A stretch of DNA of 64,000 nt from positions 15,579,207 to 15,643,206 of the forward strand of contig NC_064769.1 of NCBI RefSeq assembly GCF_011397635.1, given 5' to 3'. The position numbers and the translations under genes are program-made. The DNA is from Epinephelus fuscoguttatus (taxonomy: Eukaryota > Chordata > Actinopteri > Perciformes > Serranidae). The notes below the pieces were generated by a model that saw nothing but the letters and a program-made list of their open reading frames with translations, did not search any database and had not been told where the DNA came from. Below, piece by piece: positions 1 to 12,920 of this stretch (its first letter is position 1; every line of letters begins with the position of its first letter).

Positions 1-1222
1 GGGCTTGGCTACATCCTACAGAGTCCTTTTTTTTTTCTCTCTCTCTCTCTCTTCACTCTGTGAAAGCAGTTATTGAAGACTGCACCACGCAATTATCTCA
101 GTATCTGTCTCTTCCCGTGTAAAGTCAAGTTCCAACTTTAAGTCTTTAATTGACAAATGGATCATAATTGGATGGAAGATGTTTTGAGTGTCAGCTTGAA
201 CTCTGGATTGTGGAAATTTCCAGCTCTTTTGAGGAAACGAGGTATGTGTTTGTACTCAGGCTGAGCGCTAGGCAGTGACAGAAGGGGTGTCGTAAATAAA
301 TCAAGTTCACAGCTGTCAGGCAGGAGTATGTAAGTCTGTGAGTGCCGTGAGGTTACAGGAAATTAACTCACAAGTACGCTAAGGCGCAAAGGATATAGTG
401 TGTGAATCCAGGAAAAAGGAAAGTCTCCAATGGTCTGTGTCTATTTTTCAAGTCGATATCTGTCAGTTATTTCTATATAAAGAATAGTCTTTTTTTATTT
501 AGTCTATTTAGATGAGAACATCACTATCACTCTCTCATCTGACTGTTCAATATGAAGCTACAATCAGTTAGCTTATCTTAGCATAAAGACTGAAAAAAGA
601 GGTAAAACTGCTAGCCTGGCTCTGGCTGATGTTAACACCCGCTAACATCTGGACTTTGTATCAATAGGAAAGGTTACACTAGGCATTCACTCCCAGGATG
701 AATGACTCGGCAGTAGTCCCAGGTATTTATTGGCTCTCGCCGCAATCAGTTTCTGTCAGCAGTGATGGAAATACAAAATTTAGCCCCTTGGCTAGCGAGA
801 TGCAATGACAGGATGTAGAAAATATCATCTGTATCCGCCCAAGCAGCATTCAAACATTGTCCGAAATTTAGCACCGAGTTTGAAAGAGAGACTGAATAAG
901 TTATATTACTCTTAAAAAAAGAAGTAACCACTTCAACATTATCTCCATGGCCTCCATGCTGGTTTCAGCTGTTTACTAACCTGTTGTCCAGTGTGGCCCA
1001 CTGGCAATGGAGAAGGAGTCTATCTATCTATCTATCTCTGTGAAAACCAGAAGAAACGTATTTCCCAAAATACGAAATTTGTTTTGTACTTGTGAACTAG
1101 AGTACTAGAGTTTGTTCTTGTTCGCTAAGTACCAATGTTTCATACCACTCACCTTTCCTTACATATGGAGGACACTGTAACTAACTTGACACCCTCTGAT
1201 GTTATTTCTTCTTCTCTCTTAG
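1..1222 (+). other. prag1: intron upstream of the penultimate prag1 exon
   Basis: No coding exon could be supported here. The region ends in a pyrimidine-rich tract and an AG acceptor at 1221-1222 that starts the next exon. It contains a (TC)n run near 38-52, a (TATC)n run near 1020-1037, and two interspersed-repeat fragments: a 'TTAGCTTAGCATAAAGACTG'-like fish repeat near 565-640, and a piece at about 693-1025 that resembles 33860-34870. I treat the stretch as intron because the N-terminal part of the pseudokinase must lie further left. Confidence 0.6.
693..1025. repeat. interspersed repeat fragment, related copy at 33.9-34.9 kb
   Basis: The words around 'CAGTAGTCCCAGGTATTTAT' (711-730) recur with few changes at about 33896-33915, and 'CCCACTGGCAATGG' followed by 'AAGGAGTC' (near 997-1020) recurs near 34838-34857. 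Order and orientation are the same in both places. The family is not identified. Confidence 0.45.
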
Positions 1223-4200
1223 GGTCTCGGGATGCTACACGGATGTCTTGTTCCTCTCCATTTTCCAAAAGTCCAGCGGCCTCAGCTCCAGGGTCTCCTC
1301 ACCCGCCCTCTGTGAACAGCTTAAGTAACCAGCCACCTCCACTCCCAGAGAAGAAAATGGTCAACCGCACTGTGTCAGCTCCAGATAACTCGAACGGAAG
1401 ACCCTTTGTCCGAGCCTACCCACGCCTTCCGTTCTCGGGCTCGGAGAGCAACGTGTGTCGACCTGCTGATGTCAACTCACGGTCCAGTTTACCATCCAGC
1501 CCGGTTGACCCACGACCCATTTTCTCTTCCAATGAGTCTCTGGAGCGCTGCCATGCCCCGCTAAGCCGACCCTCGAGGTCCCGGACACTGGATGAGCCAC
1601 TAAAGACTCACGGGCGTCTGGGCGTCCACTGCCGGAGCAGTATCACCTGCTCCTCTTCCCCCCAACTCAGCGTGCCCTTCTCGGCCTCAGAACCGAGCTC
1701 TGCTCCAAACCTGGGCTCCAGCCTGCAGCTCCAGACTCTTCTCAGTAACATAGACAGTAGGGAGGGCGTGTACTCCAAACTGGGAGGCCTGTACGCCGAG
1801 TCTCTGCGGCGCTTGGCTCTTAAATGTGAGGATCACTTCACTCACTCCCAGAGGAACCCACTGAGGTTTGAGGAGAGCAACTGGTCTCTGTTCAGGCTCA
1901 CCTCTAACAAGCCCAGCTGCAACTCAGGAGATGCTGTGTACTACTCTGCTGCCTGCGCTTCAGACCCCACCAACTCCTATGCTGTAAAGGTAATCCTTAA
2001 ATACTAGACCTAATATTTTATACAGTGACTTTGTTAAATGTGGGTTTGGTTTAACTAGAACACCTTGAAGTTATAGTCTATAATATTTCAGTCCTGATTC
2101 GTTTATTCTAACTTGCGGTTACTGGTGGTGACAGCAAGTGCAGTGTTATTCTGCAGTTTTTCACACCACAGCAGGGGACAGGAAAGTTGTTTACCTTACT
2201 GATCTACTGTCTTAAAAAATGCAAAAATGTTTTGTTTTGTAGATGCATTTTTGATTACCACTAACCTTGTGTTTTATGTGACTACTTAACAATAAAAGCC
2301 ACCATGCCATTTGGACACTTCTAATGTGAAGCAGTAGTCGTAGGGAATGTGTGGTCTGTATTAGCAGCAACTTAAGCCTTTGAAACCTGGGCAATATGGC
2401 CTGACGGCTTTTAAAAAACGTGGGAAGGTGGCAATGAGCAACTGAAGAAGAAATGACCCAAAATTGAGCAAGAAAAAAATAAACAAAAAAGAAGGTTAAA
2501 AACAAGGAAATGACTTGGAAAGAGTTCTTAAAAATTAGAATAATTCTGTAACATAATTTCAAAATGTAGTAATGATAATAATAATAATAAAAAGTTTTCC
2601 CCAGTTTTTTTTTTCATTTTGTGGGACATTTCTCATCAAGTTGCTCATTGCCATTTTCCCTTGTTTTTGGAAGAAATCACACCAATTCGATCAGGGTTCA
2701 AAGGTTTAAATTCTTGTGAAAAGCAAATAGAGCGTAAGTGAATGAACAACAAACAGTGAGGCTACTATCAATGAGATAAAATGCATTGTTTTCCTCCAAA
2801 TCCCTCATGCAAAGGCAGGAAATGTGAATTTCACATAGGAATGGCGGACTCCGCCACTAACAGGAAAACTAATGTATAGAGAGGAAACTGTAAATGTAAA
2901 TACAATGGATAGTTATTGCTAAAAAATGCAGAACACAGTATCAAAAACAGGATTTGAGGTAATTCTAATTGATTATAACTTTAATGCCAAAGAGAAACAG
3001 AATTGTCCATATCTTTGCATCATCACCAAATACCTAATTTTAATGCTTAATAGATTTTTACAGAGACTGAACAGTCTTTGCTTATATATGAACCATATCA
3101 TTATTTGATGGATGGAATTGACTTTGAATACTAAGTACATAGAACAATTTGTGTAGTATTGTAAACAAGTGTGTGTTTATAATGTTTTTGTAATGTGCAG
3201 ATCGTGTTTTATTCTCTCCAGTAAGAGGTTGTATTCAGGAGAGCAACTCGCAGCCCACTCAAGATTATCTTAACTGTTGTTTGAGGAATGATTTGCACAG
3301 TGGGTGTCGCACATCGATCTTTTAAGCAGGGATTTGACAGTTTGAGGATAGGAGGAGGAGGAGATTAAAATCGGGCGGTGGTCTTGTTTGTTCTTAGGCT
3401 ACTGTTGGGGTGGCCACGCTGCAGCACAAACCCCCAGGGCCTGTAGTGTAAACATCCAGGAAGAAGGGTTTGTGGCTTCAGTCTCACTAACCTTTGTCCC
3501 TAAGTCATTAGTGTTGTACAAAGCAGCAGCTGTTTGTACAGTATGTGTTGAGCCACGGCGTGGGTGCCTGCAGTCTTGCTTAATATCTCGAGGCCCAATT
3601 AATCTTTGGATTCCAGGCAGGATTTACAGCCAGACAACCCCCTGTTGTCAAGGCCAACAGACACACATAACCCAACACACATGATGCATTATGACACACA
3701 TACAAATGATTATATAGTAATCTGATTGGTGTTATACAGAACATGTTAAACGTTATGTATTGATATTTAGATGTGCCTTCCAGTGTGTTGCTGACTGATA
3801 TTTGAACTCCATGAAAGAAGATTTTCATGCAGTTAATCACTAAGAAGAGATTATATTTATAAATCTGACCCCAACACACAATGAGATTTGTAACATTTGT
3901 ATGTTTGTTGTACAATTCTGATTTTGCCACAGCTTCCGAGACAATGACAGACACTGAGGGGCTGCACTATTTAAAAACAACTTGAGTTTTTCAAGCTTTT
4001 CTGCATCAAGGACATTGATTTCTTTTGAATGGGAGCAGGAACTGAATTGGTGTTGACCTTGAAACCACACTAACAACACTTCCTTTCTTATGTTTCTTGG
4101 CCCTGCTCCCCTTCCATCTCTATGTGTGGAGTTCTTCTCCCCCCTCCCTCTGTCCCCTTTTTTCTCCTTTGCTTCATTCCTTCCTCCCACTGACCTTTGT

Positions 4201-5374
4201 GTTTATACCTCTGCAGATCTGCAAGAGTCCATCCATGGATGCCAAACAGGGTCATCTCTACGGTCTGTCGGTGCAGCAGAGCATGCCTCCCCACTTCAAC
4301 CTGCAGCAGGACTGTGGCCACTTTCTCGCTTGCGTCCCCCAGAGCATGTTGCCTTCTGACGAAGTCTCTCTGCCCACCACACCTGCTTCGTCGCTGCCTC
4401 AGCCCTCCACGTCTGCGCCAGGCCAGCAGACAGAACGAGAGCGAGTGGTGGTCATCACTTCTGAGATCCCTCAGCAGACAGCGGCAGACTTCGTTCGGGA
4501 GTGGGCGGCGTTTCATAAAACTCAGCCAGAAGTGTATGAGCGCCGGATATGCTTCCTCCTCCTGCAGCTCTGCCATGGCCTGGAGCACTTGAAGGAGCAC
4601 GGGGTCACGCATCGCGACCTCTGCCTCGAAAACCTGCTGCTGGTGCCTCATGTTCGTAGGTCCTCCCAGTTCCCCCAAAAGACCACCACTGACAACAGCA
4701 CCAGTAACGGTTCAAGTGGTGTGGACAGTCAGCGTCTTCCCCGGCTCCTCATCAGCAACTTTGCTAAGGCCAAGCGCCGCTCCGCCGAGGATGCCGCCTC
4801 AACCAGTGTGGACCCTCGCATCAAGCGTGACCACGCCAGACTGGCACCTGAGATCCTCTCAGCAGCACAGTACCGTAAATTTGACGAGTTCCAGACTGGC
4901 ATCCTAATCTACGAGCTCCTCCACCAACCCAACCCGTTTGAGGTGAGCCCAGCTCTGAAGGAGCAAGACTACCGCTGTGAGGATTTGCCTCCAATCCCCT
5001 CGGTCTCCCTTTACTCAGCCGGCCTCCAGAGGCTGGCTCAACTTCTGCTCCAACCCGACCCCATCAAACGCATCCATATCCAGGAGGCCAAGCGCATACT
5101 GCAGAGCCTGCTCTGGGGCCCCAGGAGGGACCTGATGGAGCAGCAGTGGGAGAGGCACGGACAGGGGGTCGGCTTTGTCGACGGATCCCGGCACGAGGGC
5201 CTCCTGAACTGGCTGGATGTGAAACGGGCGCTGTTGATGATGAAGTTCGCCGAGCGTTCGCTGGAGCCAGAGAGGAACGCGGAGCTGGAGGACTGGTTGT
5301 GCTGTCAGTACTTTTCCTCGGCTCACCCTCTGTCTCTCTGCCATACTGCTGAACTGCTCTACTCGCTAAAGTGA
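1223..5374 (+). CDS. prag1: PRAG1-like PEAK-family pseudokinase, C-terminal two exons
   Basis: Two exons, 1223-1989 and 4217-5374, join in frame (GCTGTAAAG / ATCTGCAAG) and give about 640 residues ending at a TGA. The first exon holds a Ser/Pro-rich disordered segment with a PPPLPEKK proline motif (a possible SH3 ligand), then the N-terminal helix of the SHED dimerisation region (LQTLLSNIDSREGVYSKLGG) and the start of the kinase fold. The VAVK-type lysine is present (YAVK), HRD is kept (HRDLCLEN), but the DFG position reads SNFAKAK, so the metal-binding Asp is missing: a pseudokinase. After the kinase fold come the C-terminal SHED helices (LEDWLCCQY near the end). PEAK proteins are scaffolds for Src/Csk/Crk signalling and form homo- and hetero-oligomers. 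The motifs ARLAPEI, QYRKFDEFQTGILIYELLHQ and DPIKRI favour PRAG1 over PEAK1 or PEAK3. The N-terminus is off the left edge. The start codon at 1135 seen in an open frame lies in intron. Confidence 0.82.
1990..4216 (+). other. prag1: intron between the last two prag1 exons
   Basis: Donor GTAATC follows 1989 and acceptor CTGCAG precedes 4217. The pyrimidine tract from about 4100 to 4210 is long and creates open frames that are not coding. An (ATA)n run lies near 2573-2590. I see no exon, RNA gene or clear transposon in the interval. Confidence 0.7.
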
Positions 5375-6705
5375 CGCCTCACTTTGGGGGTCGGAAACGT
5401 GCGAGTGGAGCTTACGTAACGTGTGAATGTGTGTGCGCAAAAGACCAACAATGTTAATGTCTAGACACTATGGATGGGAGACAATGTGAAACTACCCACC
5501 TGTTTGCGCTACTGCTGCATGCACGAGAGCCATGCAACAACCTAACCGTCCACTCTGTACACACACATCTTGCTACAGACTTAGCAAAGAAACGACCTGT
5601 GAAAATTCAACTGTTTTTAAATGTTCCTGTAGCAGTCACAGACGTACGGACAAAATCACTAAAACATTCACTTACCAACTAGAATCGCTTTGTGCCAGTG
5701 ATGCTGATGAATACATTTGTTAAAAAAAGGAAAAGTCCTATAATACATTTACCAAAGTTCCATGTTTGACACTGTATTGTGTGTATTTATTAAATATTAC
5801 TTACCCAGTGAGAACAGGCTATCAATTCATAGCATTATTCTGTGTCAGCCAGCTTTGCAAAGTAATGCTGTGTCATGTCTACATAAATGTGCAGCTAACT
5901 TTTTAAGTTTAACAGAAACACGAGGTCACAAGCAGACTGTTGCACCTTTTCTGTCATGTTTATTCATGGGCACCTCGTACTGTATACTGTGCACACATAA
6001 AGTCAAGGTAACCAAATCCACAGGAAGTTGCAGAACAATGCCTCCTCCTCAGTGAATACTGGTGTACAAGTTGCACAATCCTTGTTAGACAGCATTGCAT
6101 AACAAGGACTTAGCATGAATTAATCATAAGCCATGCTGTCTAACGACTAAATATTAATTGGACCGACAAAACAATTGGCAACGTTTGCGATTGCTTCGAC
6201 TGAGTGGATGCCCAGTTTCTCCTCACGCTTACCTTTTTAGTATATATTTAAATGTTTTTGACATCTGTCACAGTGCCTTTTGTTCTTTGTATATGTTACA
6301 GTGACTCAGAAGCCAAATGTAAATATTCCTGATCATTCGTCCTTCGTGAAACTGGCCTTTCACAGAATGTTCTAGAAACAACTTTGTACAGTAATTTGTA
6401 GATGATATTAGAAGAAGAAAAAAATGAGCCCAAGCAGGTCTTAAAAAGCCATGAATATGAGCAGCGGTTAAAACATATTTATAATTTGTTATCCTTGTAG
6501 TAGTCACTGGAATTTCTCTGTTTATTTTCATATGTGGATTATCAAGTGATTTGTTTTTGGCGCAGCAGCAGCTGGGCCTGTTTTTTGTTTGTTTGGATTT
6601 TTTTTTGCCTCCTGCGTCCCATGTAGGCTGCAGAGAGAGCGTTGAGTTCATGGGTATTTTATCTCCAACAAAGAGTTTCCTAATAAAGTCCAGAATTTAA
6701 CAGTC
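5375..6705 (+). other. prag1: prag1 3' UTR with polyadenylation signal
   Basis: The stretch after the prag1 stop lacks coding evidence and ends in an AATAAA at about 6682-6687 (CCTAATAAAGTCC). That would make a 1.3 kb 3' UTR. A second AATAAA at about 6835 could serve as an alternative site. Confidence 0.5.
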
Positions 6706-7184
6706 TGCACCAGGTTTTAGTCTGTGACTGACTGATGTTTTTAATGTTGCAGAAACAAACATGGTCAGATCTTACAACTAATACATGATTGATTTTGAAT
6801 TATTTTGTGTGTGCCTCACCTATTTGCATCTATCAATAAACTGTGCATATATTTTCTCACAGTATTATTTGGTGTTTTGATCTTTTTCTATGCATCCCCT
6901 TTAAATGATTTGGCAATTAATGTTATGTTTGCATCACCAGCTGCCTCTGCTGGAAAGCTAATGAACCCCTGCAAAAGATTTCAACATTTAGACATACATT
7001 CCTTGCTTATGGTGACATTCATGTAATTTATTTGAAGTCTTAAATAGAGATCCAACAAGAAATGAGGGCTCTATTGGAATCTAGTCCTCATAGGTTGTGA
7101 CAGAGGAAGTTTGATGTTGCTGATTTTTACATTACATCTACTTGAAGCTACATACATACACTACGGTAGTTCTTTGTGTAAGGA

Positions 7185-8374
7185 TTAAAGGGACAGTCTA
7201 ACCCAAAATAAAAAAAAAAATACATATTTTTCCTCTTACCTGTAGTGCTATTTACCAGTCTAGATTGTTTGGTGTGAGTTGCTGAGTGTTGGAGATATCA
7301 GCCGTAGAGATTTCTGCCTTCTCTCTAATATAATGGAACTAGATGGCACTCAGCTTCCCAGCCAGCATTTGTATGTGGGTACAAAATGGGCTGAAAAAGG
7401 GGCCCCATATGAGATTGTCCATTGGTTACATATTGACCCCATGCCTATTGCCCACATGGGTGGGTTTACCCAAGGAGGCTCCACATCGGTTATGCAAGGG
7501 TAACCTGGGTAGCAACTGTGATAGACCCAAAATTGGCACCTTATCAAGGGATCACTTGGGTAAATCCACCCATGTGGGCAATTGGCATGTGGTCAATATG
7601 GAACCCATGGGCAATCCCATATAGGGCCTATTTTTAGCCTATTTACTGCCCACATTGGCCCCACTTACAAATGTTGGCTGAGTTGTGGTGCTCAAAGCGC
7701 CAAAAAAATACCTTTGAAATACTACACAGCTTTGTCTTTTCAGATAAAACGACCTGGTTACTCCAAATAATCCACAGATTTTGCTGTAAGTAGTTAATGT
7801 GGGACCTATTTTCTTTCTACCAATCTACTCACGTCAACTGTATCACTGTGCAGAAGGAAGCGTGCATTTATTGCTAGCTCACCTAGCACCACTGAGCTAG
7901 CTAATGTTACAGCTCAGCCAAGGAGGACGCCATTAAAGGCTCTCTAAGTCTTCCTAAGCTTGAAAAATTTTTGTCTAATACAGCAAACATCTCCTTACGA
8001 TCCACTAGCTACATGTCCTCTGAATATGCTGTGAAAAAGTCTGGTCTCTGTAGGCAGCCCAGGCTCCGCAAATGGTAGTAGTTCCTACATGAAACTGCTC
8101 ACAACAAGGTCTGTGGATTATCTTGAGTAACCAAGTCATGATTTCTGGAAAGAGACATTGCTGTTGAGATTTTTCAGATGTATTTTTTTGCTGCTTTAAG
8201 CACCACAAGCTGAGCGCCATCTAGTTCCATTACATTCGAGAGAAGGCAGACATCTCTACGGCCGATATCTCCAACACTCTGCAGCTCACACCAAAACAAT
8301 CTAGACTGATTAACAGCACTACAGGTAAGAGGAAAAATATGTACTTTTGATTTTAGGGTGAACTGTCCCTTTAA
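7185..8374. mobile_element. 1.19 kb inverted-repeat DNA transposon (non-autonomous)
   Basis: The left arm begins TTAAAGGGACAGTCTAACCC and the right arm ends with its inverted counterpart (GGGTGAACTGTCCCTTTAA). The arms stay alignable for about 170 bp (7185-7355 against 8205-8374), including GATGGCACTCAGCT versus its complement near 8210-8225. No transposase frame is present inside. Superfamily is unassigned. A second element lies within the left-hand part. Confidence 0.75.
7358..7682. mobile_element. second inverted-repeat element nested in the 7.2-8.4 kb element
   Basis: Left half (from CCAGCCAGCATTTGTATGTG) and right half (ending CACTTACAAATGTTGGCTG) are imperfect inverted copies over nearly the whole length: both contain the TATTGACC...CATG...ATTGCCCACATGGGTGG series in opposite orientation. 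Its insertion splits the host arm between CAGCTT and the GTGGTGCT sequence that is continuous in the opposite host arm. Short open frames here are by-products of the repeat. Confidence 0.7.
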
Positions 8375-10674
8375 AGCAAACTCTGCAATTTTCAAAAGGT
8401 AAGGAACAAAACTAATGGACAGAAAAAAGCCAAAAAAAACTCAACAGTCAGCTGAAAGAGAAGTACCTGCTGTCGTGGGGGGAGACATAGAGAGCAACGC
8501 ACAGACCAACACAACAGGTTAGACGTGTGGTGGAATCTCAATTTGAGTTGAGAGCCTCAGGCAAAAACTAGACCCCAGACTTCCAATCCCTCCCCCAGCG
8601 CTTCCCCCCTGAACTCCCTCCCCACATGTAGCTTTCTGCTTCACATCACTCCTTCAAAACCACTGGCTGCTCCCTTGTCATAGGTGGAACTATGTTGCTA
8701 TGGTGTTTTGACCAATGGAATGGCATTTCCAGGAACGCAGTCAGTCTCTGTCTCCCTCTCTCATTCACACACACACACACACTCACCGAGTGAAGCAGCC
8801 TGTTGAGCAAGAATCCAAATAACCCCCTGGTAACAACAGCAAGGCTCCCTCCTTTGTTTATCCACTGAACACCGGTCAGGAGGTTGCCTACTTTATTCGA
8901 GCAAATATGCATCTCAGCGTACTGCCTGCGGCACAGCACCTAAAAGGATAAAAAGACACCACACCCAAACTTCCCACAACTCAAGATGGTATAAACGCAA
9001 CTGCAGTGAGAAACATAATTACACTAATTAAAGGAAAAATCCACTCTAAAACTCTGACACTGTTCAAAGCTAACCCACCAGCTATTGCTGCAGCACCTCC
9101 AGGTCTGCTTTTGCTTGCTTCTCTTATTCCCAGGGATGAACGGCCAACTCAGACAAAGCGTTATAATGTAAAAATATGTTCAGCACACAAACATAATGAC
9201 TGTACCCTCACCCACTCCAGCACGTGGTCACTACTGTGCATCCAGCCGAAATTACATGTAATTACGGTCATTATGTGTATTACATCTGACTTTTTGTATC
9301 ATGTCCTGCTGTTGCATCCATCCAAAAAATTCATCTACCTACTTTTTTTTTTTGCACATGCACACTTCTTAAATATTTCAGTACTTCTATAGCTCCTCAA
9401 TACTGAGCCCACGATGTATTTATATGTGCATGTCAGCATGTCTTTGGAATCGCAGTGATAACTCCCCTTGCATATATTCAAGTGCTAAAATGACTGGAAC
9501 TTGTACCTGACATATTTAACCCTGGCTCATCTATTCACCCCACTAACAGTGTGAATATTTAATGCTCATTGTTGGCTGGCCCAGCTGGCCCGAGGAAAGC
9601 TATCTAGAAAAGTTTCCAGCCCGGCCAAATTTCCATTCACATTGTTACAGCACAGCCAGCGGCTGATTTGACAATAGCCCAGAGTGCTCCAGCTCTGACA
9701 GTTCAACATTGCTGCCTATTAGTGTGCTCACTTAGCAGTGGGGAGCACTGACAAATGAAGGTCAGTGGAGATGTGGGGCAGCTAGGGTTGTCCCCTGACT
9801 GTGTTCTTACTGTTCTGGTTCAGTGTTTTGACCTCGTAGGCACGCTGCTGTTTGGCCCACACAGGTGAAGCACTTAATACAGCTACATGAGCTGCACCAT
9901 GCCTCACTTCTTGATGGATTCGACTGTATGCTCAGGCTACAGGTTAGTTCCTCTTCCCTGAAACACAGTTTAGCTTCTCTACTATGACAAGTCGAACTAT
10001 CTGCTACGGAAAAGGCCTTTTAGGAAACCCAAGAGAACAGTCATGGTCACGGACGTGGCAGCATCGCACTCCAATTACAAAGATAAAAGTGATGTTACCC
10101 AGCATCCTGTGGGACCATCTACCCCAAACAAGTCGTGGATGATCAACAATCACAGCTGCAGGTTTCTTCAGGTGTGTTCTGCTGCCTCCTAATAATGACC
10201 ACATTGATTTACAGACATGCCAGGGGCACCACAGGGTCTTATCTGACCAAACCAGAGATTGCGCCATAGGGTTCGATAGAGGTTAATCAGGACACAGGAC
10301 TTCATGGTTTACACTGCTTGACCTGGGTATACACTTTCTGTCTCACCTGAGAAGGCTTCTAAGTACCTTGCGCAATTCTTTGTTTACATCCGTCCTTGAA
10401 TGTATTCTGTCCCACTTGCACTTCCCCTTACCACACCACTTTTTTGACTCTGCAACAATAAGGTCCATGAATCTTTAATAAAACAGACGGCAGCCTTCCC
10501 ACTAGCAAAGTCATTCTCAAATCAATAGCCCGAGGTGAAAGTGGAACACTGCAGAAAAAGAGACAGCTAGTGTTGTACATTTGAATGGTGCAGGCATGTC
10601 TCAATTTATAAGGTTCATTTTTAAGATCCTAAAACAAACACTACACACGTCAGAACATTTCATCTCTGTGAAAA
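8375..10674. other. intergenic, no gene seen
   Basis: Short open frames only, none with splice context or recognisable protein. There is an (AC)n run near 8766-8781. The part at about 9540-9760 is non-repetitive and lacks simple sequence. No RNA gene was recognised. Confidence 0.5.
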
Positions 10675-11488
10675 GCAGAGGTGTGAACTCGAGTCACGAC
10701 TTGGACCCGAGTCAGACTGAATTCATAAATTTGATGACTTGAATTGACTTGCATTTCGACTTTGATGTTAACGCTAATGACTCATGACTTCACTTGGACT
10801 TGAGCCTTTTGACTTGAAAATACTGGATACCTTCCCCCAAGCCCAAAGAGTAAAAAGTATGGAATTTAAAAAGTGTGCCACAAATCAGATCATCCTTCTT
10901 ATTTAAAGAGAACATGCATATAAAAACCCATGTGGATGTGAGGTGAGCTCCCTCCTCTTCAGTCAGCCCTCCCTATGCTGCACAAACACCCAGGTTATAA
11001 TAATCCAGCTCAATGTTCTCACGTCTGCCATTTTCTGAATCAACCAACAATAACACCATTGGTTCCCAGCAAGTTGACACTTAATTCTCAAAATCCACTT
11101 TGTTGAGCTAATCTGACAGCATCCAGTCAGGTTGTAGGAGAGAACCAAGAAGAGTGAATGTTGCGTTACTGAGCACGAGTTGAAAAACACGATAAATTAT
11201 ACAAACTACAGATTGCAGTTGCACAATGTGCGGAATGAAAAGTTACTGACAGGAAACAAAAACTTCCAACAAATGTATTTTACCAAATAAATACAAATTT
11301 TAAAATGCATTCATAACTTTTGTGAATTTTATATATTACTACTCTTGTAAAAATGGCATTACATTTGGTATACAGTGCATTATGACTTGTTTAGGACATG
11401 AAACTTTTAATTGAGGACTCGGGACTTGATTGCAAAGACTTGAGACTTACGTGTGCCTTGCAAAACAATGACTTAGTCCCATCTCTGG
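10675..11488. repeat. 'GACTTG'-rich interspersed element
   Basis: It starts at GCAGAGGTGTGAACTCGAGT and ends at a sequence ending GACTTAGTCCCATCTCTGGC, which is roughly inverted to the start. Both ends are rich in ACTTGAC/GTCAAGT words. It shares termini with the array at 55302-56935 and appears to be the unexpanded form of the same family. The middle holds unrelated A/T-rich sequence without coding capacity. Confidence 0.6.
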
Positions 11489-12049
11489 CAAAGTGCTTTA
11501 ATTTCTAATTGACACTGCTGTTTGATTTGGCACCTGTGCCTTTATCAGCAGTTGTACTTGTTTTTATTATAAAACATTTTTTTCCATGCATAAATGGCAA
11601 CGAGTAGCATTTTTACATTAAGTAGTCACAGCTCTGCACAAAAGTTGCTGCAACATTCTCGTAGAAACATACTGAGACAGTAGAACCGTCCCAGTGTTTC
11701 TTGTAATATGCTGACACCTAGTGGTTGAAGATAACTACTGCATTCAGATTTCAGCTTGTTGGAGCAGACTCTCTCCCAGCTCCTTATAGTACAGCACTCC
11801 AAACATAGTTTTTATAGTAAATGTAGTCATTTCAAAACATTCTTGCAAACTTTTTTTAATGTGTTTGTACATTCAAAACATCTGGTTTTGGCAGTTAGTG
11901 CCTTAGCGAGGCATTACCTCAAAGAACATTATGTTTTTTGTCAGTATTTATGATAAGAAATATCTGCGATTAGATGTAACGGAACTGCCAAAACAACTTT
12001 AAAGGAAATGTTCAAGATGACGTCACTAGTTTTGTATTTATTTATTTGC

Positions 12050-12886
12050 ACCAATTTCCTGATGTTAAATTCAGACAAAACTGAAGTTATTGTTCTTGGC
12101 CCCAAACAACTCAGAGACTCTTTATCTGATGACATAGTTTCTCTAGATGGCATTGCTCTGGCCCCTGCCACTACCGTAAGAAACCTCGGAGTAACATTTG
12201 ATCAAGATTTGTCTTTTAATTCTCATTTAAAGCAAACCTCACGGACTGCATTTTTTCATCTGCGTAATATTGCGAAAATTAGGCCTATCCTGACCCGAAA
12301 AGATGCAGAAAAATTGGTCCACGCTTTTGTTACCTCAAGGCTGGATTATTGTAACTCTCTATTATCAGGTAGCTCTAGTAAGTCCTTAAAAACTCTCCAG
12401 CTAATTCAGAATGCAGCAGCACGTGTACTAACAGGAACTAAGAAACGCGATCATATCTCTCCTGTTTTAGCTTCTCTGCACTGGCTCCCTGTAAAATCCA
12501 GAATTGAATTTAAAATCCTACTGTTAACTTATAAAGCTCTAAATGGTCAAGCTCCATCATATCTTAGAGAGCTCATAGTGCCTTATTATCCCACCAGAAC
12601 ACTGCGCTCTGAGAACGCAGGGTTACTCGTGGTCCCTAAAGTCTCCAAAAGTAGATCAGGAGCCAGAGCCTTTAGCTATCAGGCTCCTCTCCTGTGGAAT
12701 CATCTTCCTGTTACGGTCCGGGAGGCAGACACCGTCTCCACATTTAAGACTAGACTTAAGACTTTCCTCTTTGATAAAGCTTATAGTTAGGGCTGGCTCA
12801 GGCTTGTCCTGTACCAGCCCTTAGTTAGGCTGACTTAGGCCTAGTCTGCCGGAGGACCCCTCTATAATACACCGGGCCCCTTCTCT

Positions 12887-12920
<34 letters not shown>

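Noticed and set aside
1135..1222. In-frame ATG start upstream of the first visible prag1 exon
   Set aside because: A pyrimidine-rich acceptor at 1221-1222 interrupts it and the family has a long N-terminal region, so this is intron readthrough.
4088..4678. 196-aa minus-strand ORF
   Set aside because: It is antisense to the last prag1 exon and its preceding pyrimidine tract; the plus-strand protein is clearly the real one.
8646..9392. ORFs of 97 and 128 aa in intergenic sequence
   Set aside because: No splice context, family similarity or codon bias; they include an (AC)n run and low-complexity parts.
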